Source of the DNA: Enterobacteriaceae bacterium UBA2655
GTDB taxonomy: Bacteria > Pseudomonadota > Gammaproteobacteria > Enterobacterales > Enterobacteriaceae
Direction of reading: 5' to 3'
NCBI GenBank assembly: GCA_002359495.1
Contig: DENB01000060.1
Coordinates: 1 to 57,834, forward strand
DNA length: 57,834 bases
The translations under genes were made by a program, and so were the position numbers. Shown here piece after piece: positions 17,590 to 24,204 of the stretch. The stretch's first letter is position 1. Every line of letters begins with the position of its first letter. Under the pieces are notes generated by a model. That model worked only from the letters and a program-made list of their open reading frames with translations, was not told where the DNA came from and ran no database searches.

Positions 17590-17910
17590 ATGAAAAACGG
17601 TCTTTACGCAGTGAGTTTTATCAGCAACCAACAAGATAACGGCGGCGGCGTTATTTCAATTCGTGACGGAGCGCTGAATGGCGGCGATACCGGGTATACC
17701 TATCAGGGGACCATCAAAGAGGGTAAAACCACGTTGCAAGTCAAGCAGCATGACAATCAGGTGATTTCCGTATTTGAGATCACTGGCGATTTTGATGTGG
17801 ATCTGGATTTTCGTGATACGGAAGAAGGATTTGAGGCGGAAGGCAACGTACAGGGCGAACAGGAACTGGCGATAAAAATCAGAGGGAAATATATTTCGGC
17901 TCTGGTGTGA
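17590..17910 (+). CDS. GrlR-family small regulatory protein
   Basis: 106 residues, MKNGLYAVSFISNQQDNGGG followed by ISIRDGALNGGDTGYTYQG and a beta-rich tail. This is the layout of GrlR, the LEE-encoded negative regulator that binds GrlA in pathogenic E. coli (compare MKDGIYSIIFISN and NMITGGDIASVYQG). No type III secretion gene lies in the window, so this lone homologue must act on something else. AAGAGG lies six bases before the ATG. Its divergent neighbour is the fimbrial operon, a possible but unproven target. Confidence 0.75.
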   Translation: MKNGLYAVSFISNQQDNGGGVISIRDGALNGGDTGYTYQGTIKEGKTTLQVKQHDNQVISVFEITGDFDVDLDFRDTEEGFEAEGNVQGEQELAIKIRGKYISALV

Positions 17911-17933
17911 TCCGGACTTTTTCTGGCTCAAAC

Positions 17934-17975
17934 GCCTCGGGTAACGCGTTATTTAGCTTAGCCCGGGGCTTTTTA
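17934..17975 (+). terminator. Terminator of the GrlR-like gene
   Basis: Stem GCCTCGGG / CCCGGGGC (one G-T pair) with a 20-base loop, followed by TTTTTA. Confidence 0.7.
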
Positions 17976-18137
17976 TTCAGGTCCGAAAAGGGCCACTCAG
18001 CGCGCACCTTTACAGGCGGTAACTCAATACCTATTTTATCCTGGGACATGTCGTCTGCCGGTAAACAGACGCCGCAGCGCTTTTATGCCGGCTGCCATGC
18101 TTCTGTAACCGAAGCCCGGCAAGCCAGCCTCACAGCG

Positions 18138-18638
18138 TTACTTTTTTAGCGCCTGAAACAGCGCGTTTTCAAAGACCCCGGTTGAAGCGCAGGCGACAGG
18201 CTTGATTTTGTCGTTGCCGTCGACCGTAACCAGTCCGGCTGCTCCGTTGACCTCTACAGAGACATTGGCGCCCTCGCCTGCGTGCCAGATCTGCGCGACG
18301 ATCCGATAGATTTTCTGGATGTTTTGCGTCTGCTTCAGACCCGGGCAGTCAAGCCAGCGTTCTCCAGCGGCATCATCGTTGCCGCTGGCGGCGATAATGC
18401 CAATATCTTTTGCGTTTACCGTTGCTGCCAGCCCTTGCGCCTGAAAAAAGGCCTGAGTAGCCAGGTAAACTTCTTCGGGCTTACGGTTTCCTATTTGAAC
18501 GCTTTTAGTCGCCAGCGTTGTTCCGCTGTCCAGAGCTGACGCGTTGACGCTGTCAGGCGCGACGGTTTTAACCGGCCCGTAAACCTGAATGCAGCCGCTT
18601 AGCGCGGCTGCGGATATGACTATTATTATTCGGCGCAT
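18138..18638 (-). CDS. Predicted lipoprotein, function unknown
   Basis: 166 residues from ATG 18638 with AGGTGA just upstream. The signal MRRIIIVISAAALSGC ends in a lipobox. The mature part has two halves: GTTLATKSVQIGNRKPEEVY followed by a helix (LATQAFFQAQGLAATV), and a C-terminal beta region with cysteines (LDCPG and PVACAST). The start lies four bases past the stop of a tiny lipopeptide gene, whose last codons contain its ribosome site, so translation is probably coupled. No family recognised. Confidence 0.7.
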   Translation of the reverse strand: MRRIIIVISAAALSGCIQVYGPVKTVAPDSVNASALDSGTTLATKSVQIGNRKPEEVYLATQAFFQAQGLAATVNAKDIGIIAASGNDDAAGERWLDCPGLKQTQNIQKIYRIVAQIWHAGEGANVSVEVNGAAGLVTVDGNDKIKPVACASTGVFENALFQALKK

Positions 18639-18642
18639 CGGC

Positions 18643-18717
18643 TCACCTGTAATACAAGGTGGTGCAGCCAACAATCATCGAGCAGGCAATAAAAATAATA
18701 AACAGCTGATATCTCAT
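18643..18717 (-). CDS. 24-residue lipopeptide gene
   Basis: A tiny frame with a strong ribosome site (AAGGAGATGAAA) encodes a peptide starting MRYQLFIIFIACSMIVGC and ending TTLYYR. It is little more than a lipoprotein signal: after lipidation at the Cys of IVGC, seven residues would remain. Its stop lies within the ribosome-binding region of the next lipoprotein gene (18638), so the two form a coupled pair. It recalls entericidin or colicin-lysis lipopeptides in size, but its function is unknown. Confidence 0.6.
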   Translation of the reverse strand: MRYQLFIIFIACSMIVGCTTLYYR

Positions 18718-19138
18718 TTTCATCTCCTTATGAGGTTACGGCTCCGGCTAAATAGTCGTTTTTCAGGTAGAGCCATCAAAATTATTTGTTGAAATTTTCC
18801 ATCGCAATTTCAATGAATCTGTATAGTTGCTTCCAGGTTAATGAGCCCGCACCGTTCCTTTTAAAAAGCACTAAGGCTAACTTTGTGACAACCCGCTAAA
18901 ATATTCCAATTTTTATAATGTTAGATTACTTCTCCGCTTGCAATTTTTTATCGATTTCTAAAGTTTTCCTTTTTAGTTACCCTTTGGAATACAATCTTTA
19001 CTTTCAATGCCAAATTATTATCGATTAAAAAATTAACATAGCGATATAAAAAACAATGAGATATTCCGCCAACAGGTAGCATCCTTATTTTTAAAGGCAA
19101 TACGGGAGATTTAATGTTGAAGCTATTTTTCTGAAACT
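18718..19138. other. AT-rich intergenic stretch without recognisable genes
   Basis: About 420 bases, markedly AT-rich compared with the core. It must hold the promoter of the lipopeptide/lipoprotein pair near its left end. I see no further gene, RNA or repeat in it. Confidence 0.6.
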
Positions 19139-19483
19139 CTATGTATTGCTGCCCCCCTGATAACCCAAACTGAAATGATTCCCAACGGGCTTGTTAAGCC
19201 GTCCACCCCAACTGCTGCCGATTGACTCCCAAAACTCGCTCAAGGGTTTACTGGCAGCGCTGTCGGTCTGGTATTCACCTTGAAGAAATAAGTTGAGATC
19301 AATGGCCAGACGTTGGGTGTGAAGACTATAAGCTATTTCTTTTCGCTGTTTCGCATTTAACTGAGCTTGTTCCGGAGTCCGGTAAGCTTCACCAACCGTG
19401 AGTTCATACCTGTTAGCGTATGCCCAGGCGATCAGCTGCCCCACCATATAGGTAAATTTTCTTTGCTGCTCACTTAATTTCAT
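19139..19483 (-). CDS. M15-family metallopeptidase, phage endolysin-like
   Basis: 114 residues from ATG 19483 (AGAGAG upstream). The zinc site of M15 D-Ala-D-Ala or L-Ala-D-Glu peptidases is readable: SLHTQRLAIDLN gives His55 and Asp62, and GNHFSLGY gives His103. The N-terminal helix FTYMVGQLIAWAY and GEAYRTPEQ are typical of phage M15 endolysins. There is no signal peptide, in line with holin-dependent release. No holin or other lysis gene is adjacent, so it looks like a surviving fragment of a prophage lysis module. Confidence 0.8.
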   Translation of the reverse strand: MKLSEQQRKFTYMVGQLIAWAYANRYELTVGEAYRTPEQAQLNAKQRKEIAYSLHTQRLAIDLNLFLQGEYQTDSAASKPLSEFWESIGSSWGGRLNKPVGNHFSLGYQGGSNT

Positions 19484-19834
19484 TCGCACTCTCTTTGTGT
19501 TCAATCCCTGCATGCCGATATACCCATCCGGGAGCCACATTCTGCAGGCGATCGGCATCGATAAATTCCCTCTTCACTCCGCAAAACTCTCTTTTATACG
19601 AAGCTCCAGATATACCGGAAGCACAGACACTGTAACGGCAAAAATACCACAGATAAGCGCGCCGGTAGTGGTATATAGCTAAGATTTACCTGAATGCAGA
19701 TCGCAAAGTACGGAAATATTATGCGCAGTAACATTTGCATTATCTTCACCGTTAAACCTTGACTGTAGAAACATAACAACTCGAATGGATTTATAAAAAA
19801 TGGAAATAGCATGACACTGAAAACGCATAAAGAG

Positions 19835-19856
19835 TGGCGGAGATTGCTCTCCGCCA
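19835..19856 (-). terminator. Hairpin after the hok-like gene
   Basis: Perfect nine-base stem TGGCGGAGA / TCTCCGCCA with a four-base loop, eight bases past the toxin stop. On the minus strand it is followed by CTCTTTATG, a modest T-run. Confidence 0.6.
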
Positions 19857-19863
19857 ACTCCTT

Positions 19864-20016
19864 TTACTTAACAGTTTTGCAAGCCATAGATACCGCAAAA
19901 TTCATCAGATCGGTATCAATCTCAACCCCGCAAAAATCTTTCCTTAATACCAGACCAAAAATAAACATCGCGATGAGTAAAGTGGCTGCAATAAATATTG
20001 CCTCGCGCAACTTCAT
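19864..20016 (-). CDS. Hok/Gef-family type I toxin
   Basis: 50 residues: MKLREAIFIAATLLIAMFIF, one membrane helix, then LVLRKDFCGVEI and NFAVSMACKTVK. The order helix, RK-x-x-C-x-V, variable stretch, AVxxxAxxxxK follows HokC (VTRKDLCEVHIR, EVAVFTAYES). Hok peptides depolarise the inner membrane. A perfect ribosome site (AAGGAGGT) sits six bases ahead of the ATG. The upstream frame stays open to 20127, possibly a mok-like leader in the same phase. The usual Glu after Cys and the Tyr of AYE are replaced by Gly and Cys, so toxicity cannot be assumed. Confidence 0.72.
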   Translation of the reverse strand: MKLREAIFIAATLLIAMFIFGLVLRKDFCGVEIDTDLMNFAVSMACKTVK

Positions 20017-20034
20017 GACGGCACCTCCTTGTTT

Positions 20035-20130
20035 TTCAACATGCAAGAGGCTACCTTTATGATGTTCAGGCATAAAGACGGACCTCAGGCTGGTATTGCA
20101 TCTCTTGGGGATTTTCTCTTTCTGCATACT
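20035..20130 (+). ncRNA. Sok-like antisense RNA with its promoter
   Basis: On the strand opposite the hok leader, TTCAAC (20035-20040), a 17-base spacer and TATGAT (20058-20063) form a good promoter. The sequence after it (GTTCAGGCATAAAG, then ACCTCAGGCTGG, CTCTTGGGGATTTTC) resembles remembered sokC sequence (GTTCAGCATATAGGG, CCTCGGGTTG, CTCGGGGCTTTTC). The RNA would start near 20069 and be about 60 bases. Sok RNAs block translation of the leader and so of the toxin. The exact ends are estimates. Confidence 0.55.
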
Positions 20131-20168
20131 GTAAATGCTTAAGACAGAAAACCTTAAACCCCTTAGTC

Positions 20169-20197
20169 ATACTATATAGCGCAACTTTCTCAATCAA
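20169..20197 (-). promoter_or_regulatory. Candidate promoter of the hok-like transcript
   Basis: Minus strand: TTGATT (20197-20192), a 17-base spacer and TAGTAT (20174-20169). The start of transcription would fall about 150 bases ahead of the toxin ATG, room for a folded leader like that of hok mRNAs. Confidence 0.45.
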
Positions 20198-20325
20198 ACT
20201 AAAGTTCGGAATCCAGGTTCCATAAATGGAATGAAAACAGGGCCGTTAAAAATGCTTTAATCATCTTTGGGAAGATTATTACCCTTTCACAAGGGGTCCC
20301 GATGCATTTACTGATTTCTTTTGAG

Positions 20326-20432
20326 CTACCCGGCATTTAATTCGAAAGCGTCATACATCGGCTTATACCGTACCCAATTAGCGCCTTCCGTCAGACGCTC
20401 GAAATTGTAGGTCACGGTTTTGTGGGCCGGGG
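20326..20432 (-). pseudogene. icd: Duplicated 3' end of icd (attachment-site relic)
   Basis: The minus strand reads GAPAHKTVTYNFERLTEGA, aligned with [19 protein letters not shown] of the intact Icd, and then diverges to NWVRYKPMYDAFELNAG and a stop. Upstream of the Gly the similarity stops abruptly at 20432. At DNA level 20378-20423 matches 24255-24299 with a 17-base identical core. A lone icd 3' end about 4 kb downstream of icd, in the same orientation, is what an e14- or phage-21-like integration leaves behind. Confidence 0.75.
20407..20423. repeat. Direct repeat of an icd segment (left copy of putative att core)
   Basis: GTAGGTCACGGTTTTGT, identical to 24283-24299 inside intact icd and in the same orientation. 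The two copies bound the remnant region. Confidence 0.75.
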
Positions 20433-20636
20433 CGCCAGCGGTGCGTCAGGGAACAAATTATCCCGTTTTTCAATTGCTATGAACCCCAGATTACTGGATG
20501 AAACAGCGCTTCGTGTTGCGTTTTAATTCTCCAGTACGTCGATAAGAAAATTCATACCAGACCGTCTTATATAAACTGTTCATTGAAGTAGACTGGTCGA
20601 CCATAAATACGTTAACGAAAGTCGTTAAGCTTTCTC

Positions 20637-21242
20637 TCAAAGAGAGATATGTAAGATCTGTCGCGTCATTCTCAGCGCCGAATCAAAAGGAGTGGCAGTT
20701 CGTACGATCTTTACCATCACGCTTGCGCCAACCCACAGCTGGTACAGGCTCTCGGCAACTTTTTCGGGTTCATCTTCTAGCGTTAACGAACCTTCCGCCG
20801 CGCCCGCTTCCAGCGCATCCGCCAGCCGTGAAATAATCCCTGCCGTACCCTGCATCAGCGCCAGACGCATTTTATCAGAAAGATCAGCCACCTCTGCGCC
20901 AAGCTTAACGGCGAGGCATTTACCCTGACAGTCAGAGAACGACTGGGTTTCACGCCATATTTGAAAATAATTCATCAGCCTTTGCGCATGGTCAATTTCA
21001 GACTGCCCCAGCGTCTGGTCGAGGTCGGCCAGATAATCATCAAAATAATGCTGCAGCAAGGCCACGCCATAATCTTCTTTTGACGAGAAATAGTAATAAA
21101 AGGAACCTTTGGGAATATCTGACTCATCCAAAATTTCCTTCAGGCCGACGGCCGAGAAGCCCTTGCCCGCCATAATACGCTGACCGGTTGCAAGAATGTG
21201 CTTACGAACTTGCTGGTTGTGTTGTTGCGTTGCAGTTTTCAT
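20637..21242 (-). CDS. TetR/AcrR-family repressor, NemR-like
   Basis: 201 residues. The N-terminal helix-turn-helix reads GLKEILDESDIPKGSFYYYF. The C-terminal domain resembles E. coli NemR: DCQGKCLAVKLGAEVADLS with Cys105 and Cys109, where NemR has its reactive Cys106, then LWVGASVMVKI. NemR senses electrophiles and reactive chlorine and is released from DNA on cysteine modification. A 15-base palindrome lies 20 bases ahead of the start, and an equivalent one ahead of the DJ-1/PfpI gene directly upstream on the same strand. The gene looks intact within an otherwise decayed patch. Confidence 0.85.
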   Translation of the reverse strand: MKTATQQHNQQVRKHILATGQRIMAGKGFSAVGLKEILDESDIPKGSFYYYFSSKEDYGVALLQHYFDDYLADLDQTLGQSEIDHAQRLMNYFQIWRETQSFSDCQGKCLAVKLGAEVADLSDKMRLALMQGTAGIISRLADALEAGAAEGSLTLEDEPEKVAESLYQLWVGASVMVKIVRTATPFDSALRMTRQILHISL

Positions 21243-21262
21243 CTCGCCAATCTAACAACAAT

Positions 21263-21277
21263 TAGACCAATCGTCTA
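21263..21277. promoter_or_regulatory. Operator palindrome before the NemR-like gene
   Basis: TAGACcaatcGTCTA, a five-plus-five inverted repeat with a five-base centre. The same arms occur at 22056-22070. Two copies, each ahead of a gene, suggest an operator of the neighbouring TetR-type repressor. Confidence 0.75.
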
Positions 21278-21339
21278 TAAAATGTTTTTCATTCATTTAT
21301 CCTGCCTGAAACCGCTGCGGATTGTATAAACAGGTTTTC

Positions 21340-22026
21340 TCAGTTGGCCAGCTGGTTCAACAGCTGTGCCGCTGTCGCTGCCGATGATGTCGGGTTCTGC
21401 CAGGTGATCAGCAGACCGTCGGTGACCACGTAGGCGCTCCAGTCCGCGCCTTTGGAATAAATTCCGCCCTTCGCAATCAGCTCATCTTCAACCAGGAACG
21501 GCACCACTTGGGTCAGACCTACCGCCTCTTCTTCAGAGTTAGTGAAGCCGGTAACCTTGCGTCCTTCGACCAGCGGTCTGCCTTCCGACGTTTTTACGTG
21601 ACGCAGTACGCCCGGCGCGTGGCAGACAAACGCCACGTTTTTGCCAGCGGCGAAGAAAGATTCAATCAGCGCAATGGAGTACCTGTCTTCCGCCAGGTCC
21701 CAAAGAGGATCGTGGCCGCCCGGATAGAACACGGCATCGAAATCGGCCTGTGATACGCTGTCCAGGCGAACAGTGGTCGCCAGCTGCGCCATCGCATCAG
21801 CATCGGCTTCAAAGCGGTGCGTAAGTTCAGTCTGGAAATCCGGCTCGTTGCTTGTTGGATCCAACGATGGATTACCGCCCTTTGGCGAGGCCAGCACGAT
21901 TTCCGCACCAGCATCCTTAAAGGCGTAGTACGGCGCGGCCAGTTCTTCGAGCTAAAAGCCGGTTTTACGGCCAGTGTTGCCCAGCGTATCGTGAGAGGTC
22001 AGTACCATTAACACTTTCGTTGTCAT
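21340..22026 (-). pseudogene. DJ-1/PfpI-family (class I glutamine amidotransferase-like) protein with an amber codon
   Basis: The full frame starts at ATG 22026 (MTTKVLMVLTSHDTLG) and runs 228 codons. TAG at 21952-21954 replaces codon 25, where the family has Trp (GKTGFW-LEELAAPYY), so a single TGG-to-TAG change is likely. The rest is undamaged: AGAEIVLASPKGG, FYPGGHDPLWDL and the nucleophile elbow VAFVCHAPG (Cys135). Related proteins act on methylglyoxal or as chaperones. A NemR-like operator precedes the gene and the NemR-like gene follows, so it was probably an electrophile-response gene. Without suppression only 24 residues are made. Confidence 0.85.
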
Positions 22027-22055
22027 TCTCCAGTATGTTGATGAGCGATATGCAT

Positions 22056-22070
22056 TAGACCGGTCGTCTA
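22056..22070. promoter_or_regulatory. Operator palindrome before the DJ-1/PfpI gene
   Basis: TAGACcggtcGTCTA, the same arms as the site at 21263-21277, 30 bases before the ATG. Likely bound by the NemR-like repressor. Confidence 0.75.
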
Positions 22071-22199
22071 TAGATTTTTTATATGATGCTGAAAATCTTT
22101 TTTAAAAAGAATCCAGCGCTGAATAGCTTTATGAATTTTTAACTTACAAATCAAATAACTATAAATTCATCTTCCTGCTGCACTCTCTTTATCAGGGTT

Positions 22200-22456
22200 A
22201 AGTCCATCTCTTTTGCCCGGACAGCCTGCGCACCAGTGAACTCATGTAGCCCAAAGCAGGACATTTCACGGCCGCAACCGCGCTTTTTTCACCGGAATAC
22301 GAACAGGCAGCGAAGCCGTTAATAACATTGCGCCCGTTTCCAGACGCCGGGCAATCCGGGCTCCACGCTGCGTAACGGCTGTCCACAGGTTACCACCCGG
22401 CGCATAATTACCGCTGTTCGCCAGTTCAATGGCGTGCCCGCTATTACCCGCAACCG
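22200..22456 (-). pseudogene. Aldehyde dehydrogenase C-terminal relic
   Basis: On the minus strand three successive frames spell the end of an ALDH. The first gives AIELANSGNYAPGGNLWTAV and ARIARRLETGAMLL; the second gives VINGFAACSYSGEK; the third gives RGCGREMSCFGLHEFTGAQA, the equivalent of the usual GREMGRFGLEEFT ending. Two frameshifts and a stop just upstream (TAA in the first frame) show decay. The N-terminal four-fifths of the protein, with the catalytic Cys, is absent. Substrate unknown. Confidence 0.72.
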
Positions 22457-22564
22457 TGGAAGTTTAAAGCAGGTAATGAGGTCTGGTTAGTTATTCCGAC
22501 TGACAGGATGTTTTTAAGAGAATATGACAGACTTACTTTGACGAGTAAGCCCGTCTGCGCACTA

Positions 22565-23017
22565 TCAAACGCCTATCGGTTGATAGCCCTGCCATTCTGG
22601 TTTATCGCGATGTCCTGAATCACAAGGAGTCAGGTGAATAAACCACTCCCCTATTTTTTCAAGTAACAGGCAATCATCAACATCTTTCAAATTATCTTTA
22701 TGTTGATGATCCGTGCCGCACAGCAGCGTTTGTAACGCTTTCTTCTTAGCATGATGGGCATTTTCCGCGACAAACAAGTCGAACTCATGCAGCTCCGCGA
22801 GCGTATCCGGCCTGTAATCTCCTGCATTGACAAAAAATAACCTTTTCGCAGATGAAGAGGGTTCCGCAGACAGCGTGACGGAATACCCATCGGCCCAGGT
22901 AATACGGCTGTAGCCGTCAATATGAATTTTATTGCTATCGCCAAACCATGCCTCCCTGAGAGCAGGCCAGGCGTCGAGGAGAGGTAGACCCGCCTCATTA
23001 CCATCTTGAAGGGCAAC
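22565..23017 (-). pseudogene. DUF1543-like protein, 5' end missing
   Basis: The minus strand reads LQDGNEAGLPLLDAWPALRE, WFGDSNKIHIDGY, ADGYSVTLSAEPSS, KRLFFVNAGDYRPDTLAELH, LFVAENAHHAKKKALQ and DNLKDVDDCLLLEKIGEWFI before a normal stop. That is the pattern I remember for DUF1543 proteins. The frame has a stop immediately upstream of 23017 and no start codon, so the N-terminal part is lost. The break coincides with the broken 5' end of an AraC-type gene on the other strand. Confidence 0.6.
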
Positions 23018-23663
23018 TATTATTTGCCATCAAGGGCGTTATGCTGGTTGAAACCGAAGAGAATCGCTGGGTGATCCCTCCTCAGCGCGCTCTTTGGCTG
23101 CCCCCTTTTCAGGTGCACAGTTACAGCCTTCTGTCATCTACAGAACTCCGGGCTGTCTATGTCAGCAGTAGCCTTATCGCAGAGTGTACGAATTTTACCA
23201 AGAGCAGTCAGGTGCATGTGATCACGGCGACAGCGCTGGTTAAAGAGCTGATAGCCGGACTGTTCACCAAGAACTATAACGGTCCAACCCAACGCAAGAT
23301 GGCCCTGTTACTGCTGGAAATTCTCAGCGAAGCTCCGCCTCTGACCGCGGAGCTTCCTATGCCGCGTGATGAACGTTTATTCCGTACAGCCAAAGAACTA
23401 ATGTCCAGCCGCTGTTGAGAAGCATCATTAAGCAATATGGCAGACACGGCCAACATGTCGGAACGTACATTTTCTCGTCTGTTTATTCGTGACACAGGTT
23501 TCAGTTTTAGAACTTGGAAACAGAGAGCGAGTGCGCCTCATTAGATCTTCTCGCTAATGGTGTTTCTATCAAACAGGTCGCCTACCAACTCGGCTTTTCA
23601 TGCCCTGCCGCTTTTTCCGCTGCGTTTCGTTCAATTATGCACACAACGCCAAAAGAGTTTTGA
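22996..23663 (+). pseudogene. AraC-family regulator relic
   Basis: The frame begins without a start codon at HYHLEGQLLFAIKGVMLVET and continues NRWVIPPQRALWLPPFQVHS, the cupin-type N-terminal domain of an AraC subgroup. After RTAKELMSSRC comes TGA. The DNA-binding domain follows in the same frame (NMSERTFSRLFIRDTGFSFR, TWKQRA), and after a shift it ends SIKQVAYQLGFSCPAAFSAA and TTPKEF. So the gene has a missing 5' end, one stop and one frameshift. It cannot make a full regulator. Confidence 0.8.
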
Positions 23664-23743
23664 ACGGGTTTTTATTATTTGCGATTTCAATACATCGATA
23701 AATAAATGATATCTGTTTTTCACTTTTAAACATTACCGCTTCT

Positions 23744-24060
23744 TTAAGCGAAACGCACAGCGCTTCGCTGGCATTCCGCGTTCAATAAGTCAACGACACC
23801 ACCGGTTTTGGTGCATTTTTTTGCGGCATGGTTGGCGCATTTAGCCTGCGTCTTCGTCCAGGCTATCTCGCCCCTGATCTAAGATGCGTATCTTTCAGTA
23901 CGCGCTCGCGAAGATACGCCTGCAGGCGCTTAACGGTAAACTTCACGTTAACTATTGCGTTTACGATATGCTCGTGTTGCCCTGGCATCGAGCTGCCGAA
24001 AACCAGCATATCGCCGTCGCTGATCGCCGCTGACATGGACAGAATAAGGGGGCAGTACAA
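23744..24060 (-). pseudogene. Second umuDC: internally deleted umuD-umuC fusion relic
   Basis: The minus strand starts with a UmuD segment: [12 protein letters not shown], then KFTVKRLQ including the equivalent of Lys97. It runs directly, in frame, into a UmuC segment, LRERVLKDTHLRSGAR, matching VRERIWKDTGLYVGVG of the intact UmuC. A frame change follows, then IAWTKTQAKCANHAAKKC and TKTGGVVDLLNAECQR, matching IAPTKTLAKLANYAAKRW and ATGGVVDLSNSDRQR. The UmuD N-terminus with the cleavage site, its last 40 or so residues and about the first 125 residues of UmuC are gone. It is distinct from the intact genes at 6.8-8.9 kb. Confidence 0.8.
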
Positions 24061-24154
24061 TGACGATAGACGTAAAGCCGGGTTTGCTCTGAAGGTACGA
24101 TGGCTGAAAACATCAATCTGAAAAATTTTTAATAGCCGTTCAAAGATTAAAAAT

Positions 24155-24184
24155 AAAAAAACGGGAACCCACTGGTTCCCGTTT
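24155..24184 (-). terminator. Terminator of icd
   Basis: Stem AAACGGGAACC / GGTTCCCGTTT with a four-base loop. On the minus strand the right arm runs into a T-rich tract. It lies 20 bases after the icd stop. Confidence 0.9.
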
Positions 24185-24204
24185 AATTCATGACTTTACA
24201 GCAA

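Noticed and set aside
19594..19857. Hydrophobic open frame after the hok-like gene, considered as a holin
   Set aside because: It starts inside the terminator hairpin of the toxin, has no ribosome site and lacks the ordered helix pattern of holins.
20611..20628. TTAACGA-AAG-TCGTTAA hairpin after the TetR gene, considered as terminator or recombination site
   Set aside because: Short, AT-rich and without a clear T-run on the minus strand; not strong enough to call.
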